This document shows, in pieces, positions 1 to 7,405 of a stretch of 64,000 nt of DNA. The number at the start of each line of letters is the position of its first letter. Positions within the stretch are counted from its first letter, which is position 1. The position numbers were made by a program, and so were the translations under genes. Source of the DNA: Sulfuriferula nivalis. GTDB lineage: Bacteria > Pseudomonadota > Gammaproteobacteria > Burkholderiales > Sulfuriferulaceae. The notes beneath the pieces were generated by a model, which saw only the letters and a program-made list of their open reading frames with translations, was not told the DNA's origin and did no database searches. The stretch spans positions 372,001 to 436,000 of the forward strand of contig NZ_AP021881.1 of NCBI RefSeq assembly GCF_009937995.1, in the 5' to 3' direction.

Positions 1-52
1 AATGCGTGGCGATGCAGACATCCGTCAGGGTGCCTACATCTCTGCAGCATAG
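1..52 (+). CDS. C-terminal end of an upstream gene (probably nifB), partial
   Basis: An open frame beginning at base 2 runs to a TAG at 50-52 and encodes the last 16 residues of a protein that starts outside the window. The tail alone does not identify a family. It lies 27 bases before a two-cluster ferredoxin and a HesB-like gene, an arrangement normally found directly after nifB, so nifB is the likely identity. This is inference from gene order. Confidence 0.5.
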   Translation, partial: MRGDADIRQGAYISAA

Positions 53-79
53 TTGTTGAATTTAATTTAAGGAAAAATC

Positions 80-304
80 ATGGCTTACAAAATTATCGCT
101 TCCCAATGCACCGGTTGCTCCGCGTGCGAACCAGAGTGCCCTAACGTCGCTATCCGCGAAAAGAACGGCGTGTTCATTATCGATCCGAAAAAATGTACCG
201 AATGCCTCGGTCATTTCGATGAACCGCAGTGCGTCGCAGTGTGCCCGGTTGATCTGACTTGCGTGATCGACAACGCTTTTCCACGTTATGTCGCACCTGT
301 TTAA
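80..304 (+). CDS. fdxN: 2[4Fe-4S] ferredoxin, nif-associated (FdxN type)
   Basis: A 74-residue electron carrier. Two cysteine sets are visible: C10, C13, C16, C20 and C39, C42, C51, C55. The second set has an eight-residue insertion between C42 and C51, typical of the YfhL/FdxN-type ferredoxins encoded next to nifB. In nif systems such ferredoxins serve NifB during assembly of the FeMo-co precursor or carry electrons to nitrogenase. A purine-rich ribosome site (AAGGAAAAA) sits just before ATG 80. It is the second gene of the plus-strand operon that continues to about 8020. Confidence 0.9.
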   Translation: MAYKIIASQCTGCSACEPECPNVAIREKNGVFIIDPKKCTECLGHFDEPQCVAVCPVDLTCVIDNAFPRYVAPV

Positions 305-329
305 TTCAATTTAATGAGGAGTAGCCACA

Positions 330-704
330 ATGAATATCACTATCACACCTAAGGCCGAAAAATTTATGCGTCGTATCGTACGCTTTGGCGGCGGTCCCGC
401 AGATTCAGGGTTTCGGCTGACAGTTACTGCTGGTGGTTGTTCTGGTCTGGCTTCAGAGTTTTCGGCTGAAGCGATGCCTAAAGATGGCGATGCAACATTT
501 GATTGGAACGGTCTTAAGGTGTTTTTGCCGGCAGAAAGCCGCTTATTGCTGGATGGTGTGACCATCGATTTTATTGATACTGCATTGGAATCGGGTTTAA
601 GTTTTATTAATCCAAATGCAGCATCGTGCGGTTGCAGCTCGGCAGAATCATCGAGTAAGCCAACCCAGACCACCATCAGTATTGCTGATATCAAGCGTGC
701 CTGA
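330..704 (+). CDS. HesB/IscA-type Fe-S assembly protein, nif-linked
   Basis: A 124-residue A-type iron-sulfur carrier. The three conserved cysteines are present: C37 in a GGCSG motif and C100/C102 in a CGC motif, which together hold an Fe or Fe-S cluster. The family (HesB, IscAnif) passes clusters assembled with NifS/NifU to apoproteins. A ~20-residue extension rich in serine and threonine follows the CGC motif. The start at 330 is supported by GAGGAG 14 bases upstream. A long open frame on the opposite strand (311-715) has no support and is a shadow. Confidence 0.9.
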   Translation: MNITITPKAEKFMRRIVRFGGGPADSGFRLTVTAGGCSGLASEFSAEAMPKDGDATFDWNGLKVFLPAESRLLLDGVTIDFIDTALESGLSFINPNAASCGCSSAESSSKPTQTTISIADIKRA

Positions 705-713
705 GTAAGCATC

Positions 714-1301
714 ATGTCACCTCCCGCATTTAGTCAGCATCCCGATACACCGCCACTGCCGATGAGTGGTGATGATGTTGCGCTGGGGGGATTTGATGAA
801 TGGCTTGATAGTGCCTGCCTTGGTGGCGATCTGCCACCAGCAGTGGCAGCTGATTTGCAAAGTGCGGCAGACAATTATCGTTTTGATGAGGTGGCGGAAA
901 GTTATCTTGTGCAGGCTTATGCTCGTGCACCTGATCATCCCGCCGTACATATTGCACTTTATCGTTTTTACTTTTACAAAAATCGTCTGAGTGAGGCACT
1001 GGTTGTAGCACAACGTTGCCTGACCAAGACGGCAGTTGATCTTGGCTTGCCAACTGACTGGCAAAAAGTGGCACCAGATCACGTGGTATTTGCGGGGCAT
1101 GCAGAAAGTTATGCACCTGCACCACGCTTTTATCTGTTCACGCTAAAAGGTTGTGCTTATCTGAACATGCGTTTGGGAAATCTGGATCAGGGCAGAGCAC
1201 TAGTCGCCAAATTGCAAACCCTGGATCCGACCAATAAATTGGGCGGGGCCGTCTTGCAAGGCATACTTGACAGAGTGGGGAAGAATGATGATGACGATTG
1301 A
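714..1301 (+). CDS. TPR-like nif-associated protein, copy 1
   Basis: A 195-residue soluble protein with helical, TPR-like repeats (around residues 60-90 and 140-185). The segment with ALYRFYFYKNRL and the C-terminal half with FYLFTLKG and LDPTNK closely match the protein at 55025-55516, so the two are paralogs at opposite ends of the nif region. The exact role is unknown; TPR folds usually mediate protein-protein contacts, so a scaffold or chaperone role in nitrogenase assembly is a guess. It starts 10 bases after the HesB-like gene and its end overlaps the next gene. Confidence 0.75.
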   Translation: MSPPAFSQHPDTPPLPMSGDDVALGGFDEWLDSACLGGDLPPAVAADLQSAADNYRFDEVAESYLVQAYARAPDHPAVHIALYRFYFYKNRLSEALVVAQRCLTKTAVDLGLPTDWQKVAPDHVVFAGHAESYAPAPRFYLFTLKGCAYLNMRLGNLDQGRALVAKLQTLDPTNKLGGAVLQGILDRVGKNDDDD

Positions 1302-2091
1302 CGCTGTTGAAGCTTTTGAAGCGCTCGACTGGCAGGCACAGCCTATAGATTGCGCGACGTGTGCTCATCAAACACTACTTGCATCAGGGCAGTGTGAATC
1401 ACAACATGCTTGCGTGTTTGATCGCTATGCGCTGCGCATAGATAGATTTTTCCGCTGGAATCCGGCCTTGGCCAAAGATTATCTCAAACATCCGTATTTT
1501 GAGGTGCGCGCCATTGCCGCGAAATATGTCGAAGTGTTTTATTTACCGCAGTTGGTGGCCGACGAGGACGAAACCGTGCGCTGGAGTGCGGCACAGAGAC
1601 TGACATTGTCACAGTTGCGGCTGTTACGGACTGATCCTGATCGCGAAGTGCGGATACGTGTAGCGACTCGTTTGCCTGAAACTGAATTGAAATCGATGTT
1701 GCACGACGCCGATTATTACGTGCGCACTATCGTGGCGAGACGCTTACCCATTGGTTTGCTGCCTTTGATGATACATGACGCTGATCGTGAAGTGCGTTCG
1801 GAAGTGGCTAAACGTATCGCCCTGAGCAGCTTGCGCCTGATGGCGGATGACCCGGAAGTTCAGGTGCGACTTGTGGTTGCAAGACGGTTGCCCGCAGCGC
1901 AACTGAGTTTATATATTCACGATGCAGATTGGCGTGTGCGTTACGAAGTAGCGCAGCGTATCGATGAGAAACAGCTTTACGGATTGCAGGCAGATGACGA
2001 CGAAGTCGTACGTGAAATTGTGCAGACCCGTCAACGTCTTTCGGCACTTATGTCTTCGGTCAGTTTATCTCAGTGTGGAGTGCAGCTATGA
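1285..2091 (+). CDS. 4Fe-4S leucine-rich repeat variant (LRV) protein
   Basis: The N-terminal module carries four cysteines (C23, C26, C37, C43) in the arrangement of LRV proteins, which bind a [4Fe-4S] cluster. It is followed by about eight 24-residue repeats of the form D-x-x-V-R-x-x-V-A-x-R-L, making an alpha/3-10 solenoid. The family was first described from an Azotobacter nif region; its function is still unknown. The reading frame is open from TTG 1267, but GGGGAAG at 1277-1283 favours the ATG triplets at 1285-1291. It overlaps the TPR gene by 17 bases and its TGA overlaps the nifZ start. Confidence 0.85.
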   Translation: MMMTIDAVEAFEALDWQAQPIDCATCAHQTLLASGQCESQHACVFDRYALRIDRFFRWNPALAKDYLKHPYFEVRAIAAKYVEVFYLPQLVADEDETVRWSAAQRLTLSQLRLLRTDPDREVRIRVATRLPETELKSMLHDADYYVRTIVARRLPIGLLPLMIHDADREVRSEVAKRIALSSLRLMADDPEVQVRLVVARRLPAAQLSLYIHDADWRVRYEVAQRIDEKQLYGLQADDDEVVREIVQTRQRLSALMSSVSLSQCGVQL

Positions 2092-2390
2092 AAATCAGTC
2101 GTGATGACAGCATCGTAGAATTAAGTGGTCCGCCAGATTTTAACTATGGGCAAAAGGTTAAAAGCCTGAAAACTGTGCGCAATGACGGCACTTTTCAGGG
2201 TAAGGAAATCGGCGATATTCTGGTTAACAAAGGTGATATCGGCTATGTCACCAGCATCGGCACATTTTTGCAGCAGTTTTATATTTATGCAGTCGAATTT
2301 GTTGAACACGGTTACCGGGTCGGTATGCGTGGCAAAGAGCTGGATGCGGTTGAAGAAATGAAACCATATGATCAGGAAGTTCAGTTTTAA
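2088..2390 (+). CDS. nifZ: NifZ
   Basis: A 100-residue NifZ-domain protein. The family hallmark is a beta-rich fold with G-x-I-L-V-x-K-G-D-x-G-Y-V followed by a Y-A-V-E-F segment. NifZ takes part in maturation of the MoFe protein, acting on formation of the second P-cluster. ATG 2088 overlaps the stop of the preceding gene (ATGA) and has GTGGAG just upstream, which supports translational coupling; the in-frame GTG at 2073 is less likely. Confidence 0.9.
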   Translation: MKISRDDSIVELSGPPDFNYGQKVKSLKTVRNDGTFQGKEIGDILVNKGDIGYVTSIGTFLQQFYIYAVEFVEHGYRVGMRGKELDAVEEMKPYDQEVQF

Positions 2391-2401
2391 GGGAGTAAAT
2401 C

Positions 2402-2653
2402 ATGATAGAGCCCAGAGTAGCAAAATTTCAGTGGGGTCAGCGCGTCGTCGCCGGGATAGATCTGATTAATGATGGTTCCTATCCTGAGTGTGAAGAAAAT
2501 GCTTTGCTTGTTGCACAGGGCAGCATTGGTGAAGTGGTGCAAATTGGTCATCACGTAGATACAGATACGCCTGTCTATCTGGTTGAATTTGGTACCGATG
2601 CGAAGAGTGGTTATGTGGTTGGATGTATGGAAGAAGAAATTTCCCCAGTCTAA
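2402..2653 (+). CDS. nifZ: Second NifZ-domain protein
   Basis: An 83-residue protein with the NifZ core: a W-G-Q-R-V-V-A entry strand, V-A-Q-G-S-I-G-E-V-V, and V-Y-L-V-E-F. It differs from the first copy by an insertion (about residues 20-35) and a shorter acidic C-terminus. Tandem nifZ-type genes occur in several nif clusters; whether the second has a separate client is not known. It begins 11 bases after nifZ with GGGAG upstream. Confidence 0.8.
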   Translation: MIEPRVAKFQWGQRVVAGIDLINDGSYPECEENALLVAQGSIGEVVQIGHHVDTDTPVYLVEFGTDAKSGYVVGCMEEEISPV

Positions 2654-2672
2654 TCGAGTATGGGAGGTCATC

Positions 2673-3059
2673 ATGAGTAATGGACTAGCAACAAGACAGA
2701 CGATGACCCAAGCAAATTATCCTATGCCATATTTGGCCTGCCCGCATCCGAATGAATTTGATTTGCGTCGTATCGCACGGTTACTGGCACAGCGCGTGCG
2801 CTATCGTTATGTTGAACCTGAAGTTCAAGCCATAGCAGGTGGTTATCAGATAGTCAGCCCATGTTGTTCGCGCAACATTGATGCCAGCGGTGGCACGATA
2901 GACATTGCCAGGCTGGAATATGTAGTTCAGGAAAGTCTGTGGCGGCTATATTACAAGGATCACCAGCGCAATATGTGGCAGTTACATCTGGAAGCACCGA
3001 AGCTGAAAATGCTGATTACGCAACTGAATGAGGATCCCTTGCGGATATTCTGGCAATGA
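2673..3059 (+). CDS. DUF3024-like protein in nif operon
   Basis: A 128-residue protein of unknown function. The spacing of motifs (R-x-x-x-L-A-x-R-V near residue 30, then L-E-Y-V, W-R-L-Y-Y-K-D, W-x-L-H and a final D-P-x-x-x-F-W) resembles DUF3024 proteins. Cysteines at about 21, 67 and 68 could bind metal. ATG 2673 is chosen because GGGAGG lies six bases upstream; the frame is open further upstream inside the second nifZ gene but without a ribosome site. The end overlaps the nifS start (ATGA). Confidence 0.7.
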   Translation: MSNGLATRQTMTQANYPMPYLACPHPNEFDLRRIARLLAQRVRYRYVEPEVQAIAGGYQIVSPCCSRNIDASGGTIDIARLEYVVQESLWRLYYKDHQRNMWQLHLEAPKLKMLITQLNEDPLRIFWQ

Positions 3060-4210
3060 GCGCCTCAGATACCATTTATGTCGACAACAATGCGACCACA
3101 CCGCTGGCGCCAGAAGTCCTGTCAGCGATGACTGCGTGTCTGACTGATTGTTATGGCAACCCATCCAGCCTGCATCATGTTGGCGCCATGGCGAAACAGA
3201 TAGTGATGGATGCGCGTAGCAAAGTGGCAAATTTGCTGGGGGCTACACCGGCAGAGATCGTATTTACCAGTAGTGCTACTGAGAGTAATCACTTGGCAAT
3301 ACTGGGTGCGTTGGGGCGCGATCGGTCGCGGCAGCATGTGGTGACGACAGTGGTGGAACACCCGTCTACACGACTGCTGTTATCGAGGTTGATAAGTGAG
3401 GGCGTTACGGTCACTGAAATCGCTGTTGATGGCCATGGTATTCCCGATCTGGCGGCGCTGGAGGCCGCGATCACACCGCATACTGCGTTGGTCAGCATGA
3501 TGTGGGCGAATAACGAAACTGGTGCAGTGCTGCCAGTGGCCGAAGCTGCGGCAATAGCTGCAGCGCATGGCGTACTGTTTCACACCGATGCAGTGCAGGC
3601 GGTTGGCCGCGTGCCTGTGGATATGCGCCAAGTGTCAGCAGATTTGCTGTCATTGTCGGGTCACAAATTACATGCAGCCAAGGGCATCGGTGTGCTTTTT
3701 ATGCGTAAGGGTTGCAAGTTGCCGTCGCTGTTATACGGGCATCAGGAACGTGGCCGGCGTGGCGGAACCGAAAATGTCGCGGCGATAGCAGGGTTGGGTG
3801 TAGCTGCGGAACTGGCGCTGAAAAATCTGGAAACGGACAGTGCTTATGTAGCTGCGTTGCGCCACAGGTTGGAGCGGGGGCTGTTACAGCAATTGCCTTT
3901 TGCCAGCGTCAATAGCGGTGGTACACAGCGCCTGGCCAATACCAGCAATATCCGTTTCGGCGAGATTGATGCTGAAATTACATTGGACCGGCTGGATAAG
4001 GCAGGAATATGTGCATCCAGCGGGTCAGCGTGTACTGCGGGGGGGACAGAACCGTCACATGTGTTGTTGTCCATGGGGCTGTCCAGAACTGAGGCACTGG
4101 CTGCTGTGCGGTTTTCTCTGAGTCGTTACAACACTGTACTTGAGGTGGATCGCATCCTCAAGGTATTACCGGACATCGTGCGACCACTGGCTGGCATGGT
4201 CGCATGCTGA
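3056..4210 (+). CDS. nifS: NifS cysteine desulfurase
   Basis: A 384-residue class V PLP enzyme that removes sulfur from cysteine and delivers it, through a persulfide, to Fe-S clusters of nitrogenase. The N-terminal D-N-N-A-T-T-P motif, the PLP lysine K204 in S-G-H-K-L-H and the catalytic cysteine C326 in S-S-G-S-A-C-T are all present. Length is normal for NifS. nifU is not seen in the window; HesB or another scaffold may accept the sulfur. It is followed by a 240-base structured intergenic element. Confidence 0.95.
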   Translation: MSASDTIYVDNNATTPLAPEVLSAMTACLTDCYGNPSSLHHVGAMAKQIVMDARSKVANLLGATPAEIVFTSSATESNHLAILGALGRDRSRQHVVTTVVEHPSTRLLLSRLISEGVTVTEIAVDGHGIPDLAALEAAITPHTALVSMMWANNETGAVLPVAEAAAIAAAHGVLFHTDAVQAVGRVPVDMRQVSADLLSLSGHKLHAAKGIGVLFMRKGCKLPSLLYGHQERGRRGGTENVAAIAGLGVAAELALKNLETDSAYVAALRHRLERGLLQQLPFASVNSGGTQRLANTSNIRFGEIDAEITLDRLDKAGICASSGSACTAGGTEPSHVLLSMGLSRTEALAAVRFSLSRYNTVLEVDRILKVLPDIVRPLAGMVAC

Positions 4211-4216
4211 AATCAA

Positions 4217-4454
4217 ACCTAGAAACGGCAGTTGACCGCTACTTTGTTGGGCTAACATTATGATGCTTGAAGCTTACTTTGGTTATTTACTTGTCACCCA
4301 CATGGTGACTACGCTACACGTTGAATTGCACCTCCCTCACGGCGCATGGCGGCGTTGCTTCGCACCTGAATGGAATAGCCATTCAGGTTTGTCGCGCCTT
4401 GCCCTGCACCGTGATGAACGTACACTTCAAAGTGTCCAACTACCGTTTCTAGGT
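4217..4454. repeat. Structured element with 18-bp terminal inverted repeats
   Basis: The whole gap between nifS and nifT is framed by near-perfect inverted repeats: ACCTAGAAACGGCAGTTG at 4217-4234 and its complement with one mismatch at 4437-4454. Inside are further palindromes: GTCACC/GGTGAC (4293-4309), CCTGAATGG/CCATTCAGG (4365-4387) and ACACTT/AAGTGT (4422-4435). A short open frame (4260-4457) inside has no ribosome site and is not called. The form is that of a MITE-like non-autonomous element or a large RNA structure; no target duplication is obvious. Confidence 0.6.
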
Positions 4455-4481
4455 TAAACCAACCTTACTGGAATATATACC

Positions 4482-4691
4482 ATGAAAATCATGATCCGCA
4501 AAAATGCAGCTGGTGAACTATCTGCCTACGTCCCTAAAAAAGATCTGGAAGAGCCGATTTCTACCATGGAAAAACCGGAAATGTGGGGCGGCATGATTAC
4601 CTTGGCAAATGGTTGGCAACTGGAGTTGCCCGCCATGGCAGCAGACACACGTTTGCCGATTACAGTTGATGCCCGCAAAGTGAGTGATTGA
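4482..4691 (+). CDS. nifT: NifT/FixU
   Basis: A 69-residue NifT protein with the typical start M-K-I-M-I-R, a central Y-V-P-K-K-D-L-E-E and M-W-G-G-M-I-T-L-A-N-G-W. NifT is small, widespread in nif clusters and of unsettled function, probably in MoFe protein maturation. Here it stands downstream of nifS and the inverted-repeat element, and overlaps or abuts the next gene. Confidence 0.93.
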   Translation: MKIMIRKNAAGELSAYVPKKDLEEPISTMEKPEMWGGMITLANGWQLELPAMAADTRLPITVDARKVSD

Positions 4692-4692
4692 T

Positions 4693-4956
4693 ATGACTAT
4701 TACTCATGATCAGGTGAGTAGCCTCACCAGTCTGTTAGTGGCATTGCCCAGGGGAGAAAACCCAGTTGCTGCGGTTCGTTCCAGTTTCCCGGAAATGTCA
4801 GTGTCGCGTTGCTCTGCTGATGATATGCGTGATGAAACACCGTTTCGTCGCGTGGGTGATTATGACGTGTTTCTGGTTGATACCAGCAATCATTGTTGGC
4901 GCATTATTGATGAGCCCGCTACTGCAACCGGCGTAATACTCGCCATGCATAGCTGA
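4693..4956 (+). CDS. DUF6129-like nif-associated protein
   Basis: An 87-residue protein of unknown function. The C-terminal pattern, F-L-V-D-T-S-N-H-C-W-R-I followed by A-T-G-V-I-L-A, resembles the DUF6129 family found beside nif genes. The first half has the form of a helix plus an S-F-P-E-M strand. Start ATG 4693 lies one base after the nifT stop; a GTG at 4684 would overlap nifT. Confidence 0.7.
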   Translation: MTITHDQVSSLTSLLVALPRGENPVAAVRSSFPEMSVSRCSADDMRDETPFRRVGDYDVFLVDTSNHCWRIIDEPATATGVILAMHS

Positions 4957-4969
4957 TAGGAGAATGGTG

Positions 4970-6118
4970 ATGGAAGAAGAATGGATAGCACTGACTGATC
5001 CTGATATCAGTACACATGAACTGGCTGCAGTGACTAAAGTGCTGAAGTCGTCACGTTTGTCTGCAGGGCCGGTAGTTGAACAGTTTGAAGACGCTTTTGC
5101 AGAAAGTCTGGGGCGCTGTTATGGCATAGCCGTAGCGAGTGGAACGATAGGCTTGATGGTGAGTTTACGTGCGTTGGGTATAGGTGCAGGTGATGAGGTG
5201 ATCGCCAGTGCGTACTCGTGGCATCAAATTGCCCATGCCATCGTACTGGTTGGCGCAACACCCGTATTTGCCGATATTGATTACTGGTCGGGCACGCTGT
5301 CTGCAGAAAAAGCTGCGGCTAAAATTACGCCAAAAACACGTGCGATAGTCGTCGGTAATACCAACGGCCATCCCGCTGCATGGGAACCGTTTCGTGCACT
5401 TGCCAATGAGCATGGTCTTAAGCTTATTGAAGATAGTACTGAGGCCATAGGCTCACGTTATAAAGGCAAAGTAGTGGGCACGTTCGGTGATTTGGCGATA
5501 TTTGATTTTTCTCAGCCATCAGCATTGTGTTGTGGCGAAGGCGCGATGATCGTTACTGATGACCATGATCTCGCCAGTGAGTTGCGCTACCACCGCAGTC
5601 GTGGTCTGGACGAACGATTCTCTATCGCCATCGCCAGTCGTGTGCCATATCAGGCTGCTATGAGTGATATGACGGCGGCATTAGGTCTGGCACAACTCGA
5701 CCGGCTGGACGAAATTCTGGCGCGGCGCAAACGGGTTGAAGGTTACTACGAGGAACACATACTCGCGTTTGAAGGGATCAAGCCTTCCTATGTCGCACCT
5801 GATGTCGATGAAGTGCACTGGATGAGCTTTGTTGTTCATCTCGGTACGCGCTTCACGCGCAGCGGACGCAACCAGATAGTTGATGATCTCGCGACCGAAC
5901 AGGTTGAAGTATTGGCTTACTGCAATCCGCTGCATTTGCAGTATTTTTACGGCACGCTGGGACATAAAAAAGGGGATTTGTTTGTCACCGAGAAAGTGGC
6001 TGATCGTTCGCTGGCTTTACCGTTCCATGCGCATTTAGATAGCGATACGGTACATTTTATTGTTACTACCACCAAGGATTCGTCAATTAACGTAGGTGCC
6101 GGAGCGGCAATTTACTGA
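4970..6118 (+). CDS. DegT/DnrJ/EryC1/StrS-family protein lacking the PLP lysine
   Basis: A 382-residue fold-type I aminotransferase-like protein. Family features are clear: A-S-G-T-I-G-L and G-D-E-V-I-A-S-A-Y-S-W near residues 50-90, and E-D-S-T-E-A-I-G-S-R-Y near 150. The segment that normally reads S-F-x-x-x-K-x-x-x-x-G-E-G-G is here D-F-S-Q-P-S-A-L-C-C-G-E-G-A, so the lysine that forms the Schiff base with PLP is replaced by serine (about S184). It is therefore probably not a standard aminotransferase; it may bind PLP or sugar substrate without transamination, or act structurally. ATG 4970 has AGGAG at a good distance; ATG 4964 is too close to it. Confidence 0.85.
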   Translation: MEEEWIALTDPDISTHELAAVTKVLKSSRLSAGPVVEQFEDAFAESLGRCYGIAVASGTIGLMVSLRALGIGAGDEVIASAYSWHQIAHAIVLVGATPVFADIDYWSGTLSAEKAAAKITPKTRAIVVGNTNGHPAAWEPFRALANEHGLKLIEDSTEAIGSRYKGKVVGTFGDLAIFDFSQPSALCCGEGAMIVTDDHDLASELRYHRSRGLDERFSIAIASRVPYQAAMSDMTAALGLAQLDRLDEILARRKRVEGYYEEHILAFEGIKPSYVAPDVDEVHWMSFVVHLGTRFTRSGRNQIVDDLATEQVEVLAYCNPLHLQYFYGTLGHKKGDLFVTEKVADRSLALPFHAHLDSDTVHFIVTTTKDSSINVGAGAAIY

Positions 6119-6148
6119 GATTGTTTAACAGTAACCGAGGATTTAGAT

Positions 6149-7000
6149 ATGACTACGCAAACAACACTCCCTCCACAAATAATCAGCGGTTTGGCTAGTG
6201 GACACGTTATTCCCTATTTCGGACCGGGGGTGCTGGATCTGATTCCTGGTGGTTCGCCTGTACCCGCAGCACCAGAGGCGCTGGCCGCGATCCTTACAGC
6301 CAAAGTGACTGTGCCGCATAAGATACGTAACCGCCTGACTGCTGCTGCGCAATTTATTGAAAATTTCAAGCACCGCAAAACATTGACTACCTACATGCGT
6401 GAAGCATTTGCACCACAGGTTACACCGTCATCGCTGCATACTTACTTTGCATCCTTACCCAATCTTCCGCTGTGGGTCGATGCATGGTATGACGATGCAA
6501 CGCAAAATGCGCTGGCAGGGCGAAATGACTGGGGGCAAGTGCAAGGTCTGTCTCAATCAGAACACTTCGGCACCTGGACCGGCTATTACGATGCGGCTGG
6601 TCAGGCTGTTACTGAAGCTGATGCTGCTGGCTGGAATATGATGCTTTATAAACCCATAGGTAGCTCGCGCCCAGCCGGTAATTTCCTGATTTCTGATACT
6701 GATTACGTTGAAGTGCTCACCGAAATCGATATTCAGACACCGATACCAGCCAAAGTGCAGGAATTGCGTACTGGCCGACACTTTTTGTTTTTGGGCTGCC
6801 GCTTCAATGACCAGTTGCAGCGCACCTTTGCACGTCAGGTGATGAAACGTTCCTCAGATCACCACTGGGCAGTATTGCCAGGCGAGCTTACTCGTAACGA
6901 ATTACGCTTTCTCGAAGAGCAAAATATCCAGCACATCGATATGCCGCTGGAGCAATTTGTCGCGTTATTAACGGACAAAGCGCTGGAAGTGCATTCTTAA
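6149..7000 (+). CDS. SIR2-like domain protein in nif operon
   Basis: A 283-residue protein resembling SIR2-family NAD-binding proteins. The N-terminal I-P-Y-F-G-P-G-V matches the glycine-rich NAD loop, V-D-A-W-Y-D-D-A-T-Q-N-A-L occupies the place of the T-T-N-Y-D motif, and F-L-F-L-G-C-R-F-N-D with the following ~60 residues matches the C-terminal part of SIR2_2 domains. Catalytic competence is unclear because the histidine region is not recognisable. SIR2-like proteins of this form occur in other nif operons; their role is unknown. It lies 30 bases after the DegT-like gene. Confidence 0.7.
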   Translation: MTTQTTLPPQIISGLASGHVIPYFGPGVLDLIPGGSPVPAAPEALAAILTAKVTVPHKIRNRLTAAAQFIENFKHRKTLTTYMREAFAPQVTPSSLHTYFASLPNLPLWVDAWYDDATQNALAGRNDWGQVQGLSQSEHFGTWTGYYDAAGQAVTEADAAGWNMMLYKPIGSSRPAGNFLISDTDYVEVLTEIDIQTPIPAKVQELRTGRHFLFLGCRFNDQLQRTFARQVMKRSSDHHWAVLPGELTRNELRFLEEQNIQHIDMPLEQFVALLTDKALEVHS

Positions 7001-7026
7001 ATCAACTTAAAACAGGAGTTTCAAAC

Positions 7027-7323
7027 ATGCCCATGCTTACCATTAAACCCAGCGGTAAAACTGTAGAAGCCGAAGCAGGAATGAGTCTGCTTGCTGCCAT
7101 ACTTGCAGCTGGTGAATCTATTGCACATAAATGTGAAAGTAAGGCGGAGTGTGGTTCCTGCCACATTTACGTTACTGAAGGTCGCAAAACCTTGTCAAAA
7201 ATCCAGCGTTTGGAAAACGAAAAACTCGACTCTATCGTCGGTGTAAGTTCCAATTCGCGTCTGGCTTGCCAGGCATTGCTTGGTACTGAAAATGTGACTG
7301 TGGAATTGCTCAGTTTCGTTTGA
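7027..7323 (+). CDS. [2Fe-2S] ferredoxin, nif-associated
   Basis: A 98-residue plant/adrenodoxin-type ferredoxin. Cluster ligands are C37, C43 and C46 (C-x5-C-x2-C) plus the late cysteine in S-R-L-A-C-Q. It has the L-A-A-I-L-A-A-G-E helix typical of the group and is one of nine ferredoxin-like proteins in the window. A clear AGGAG ribosome site precedes ATG 7027. Likely partner is a nitrogenase-linked reductase or assembly factor; which one cannot be told. Confidence 0.88.
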   Translation: MPMLTIKPSGKTVEAEAGMSLLAAILAAGESIAHKCESKAECGSCHIYVTEGRKTLSKIQRLENEKLDSIVGVSSNSRLACQALLGTENVTVELLSFV

Positions 7324-7350
7324 GTGCGTGGTTTCCCATTTTTGCTGTAA

Positions 7351-7382
7351 CAGCGGGATTGGTTCAGGCTATTCCCGTTGTA
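7351..7382 (+). other. Hairpin between ferredoxin and GST genes
   Basis: The bases ACAGCGGGA and TCCCGTTGT can pair with one mismatch around an ~13-base loop. No run of T follows, so it is a weak candidate for an attenuator or RNA-processing site rather than a proper terminator. Confidence 0.3.
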
Positions 7383-7405
7383 TAACTAATTAAAAGTGTG
7401 ACTTC

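Noticed and set aside
311-715. Long minus-strand open frame opposite the HesB-like gene
   Set aside because: It mirrors a well-supported conserved gene, has no ribosome site, and its translation has no family features.
4260-4457. 65-codon frame inside the nifS-nifT inverted-repeat element
   Set aside because: No ribosome site, composition dominated by palindromes, and the frame ends inside the terminal repeat.
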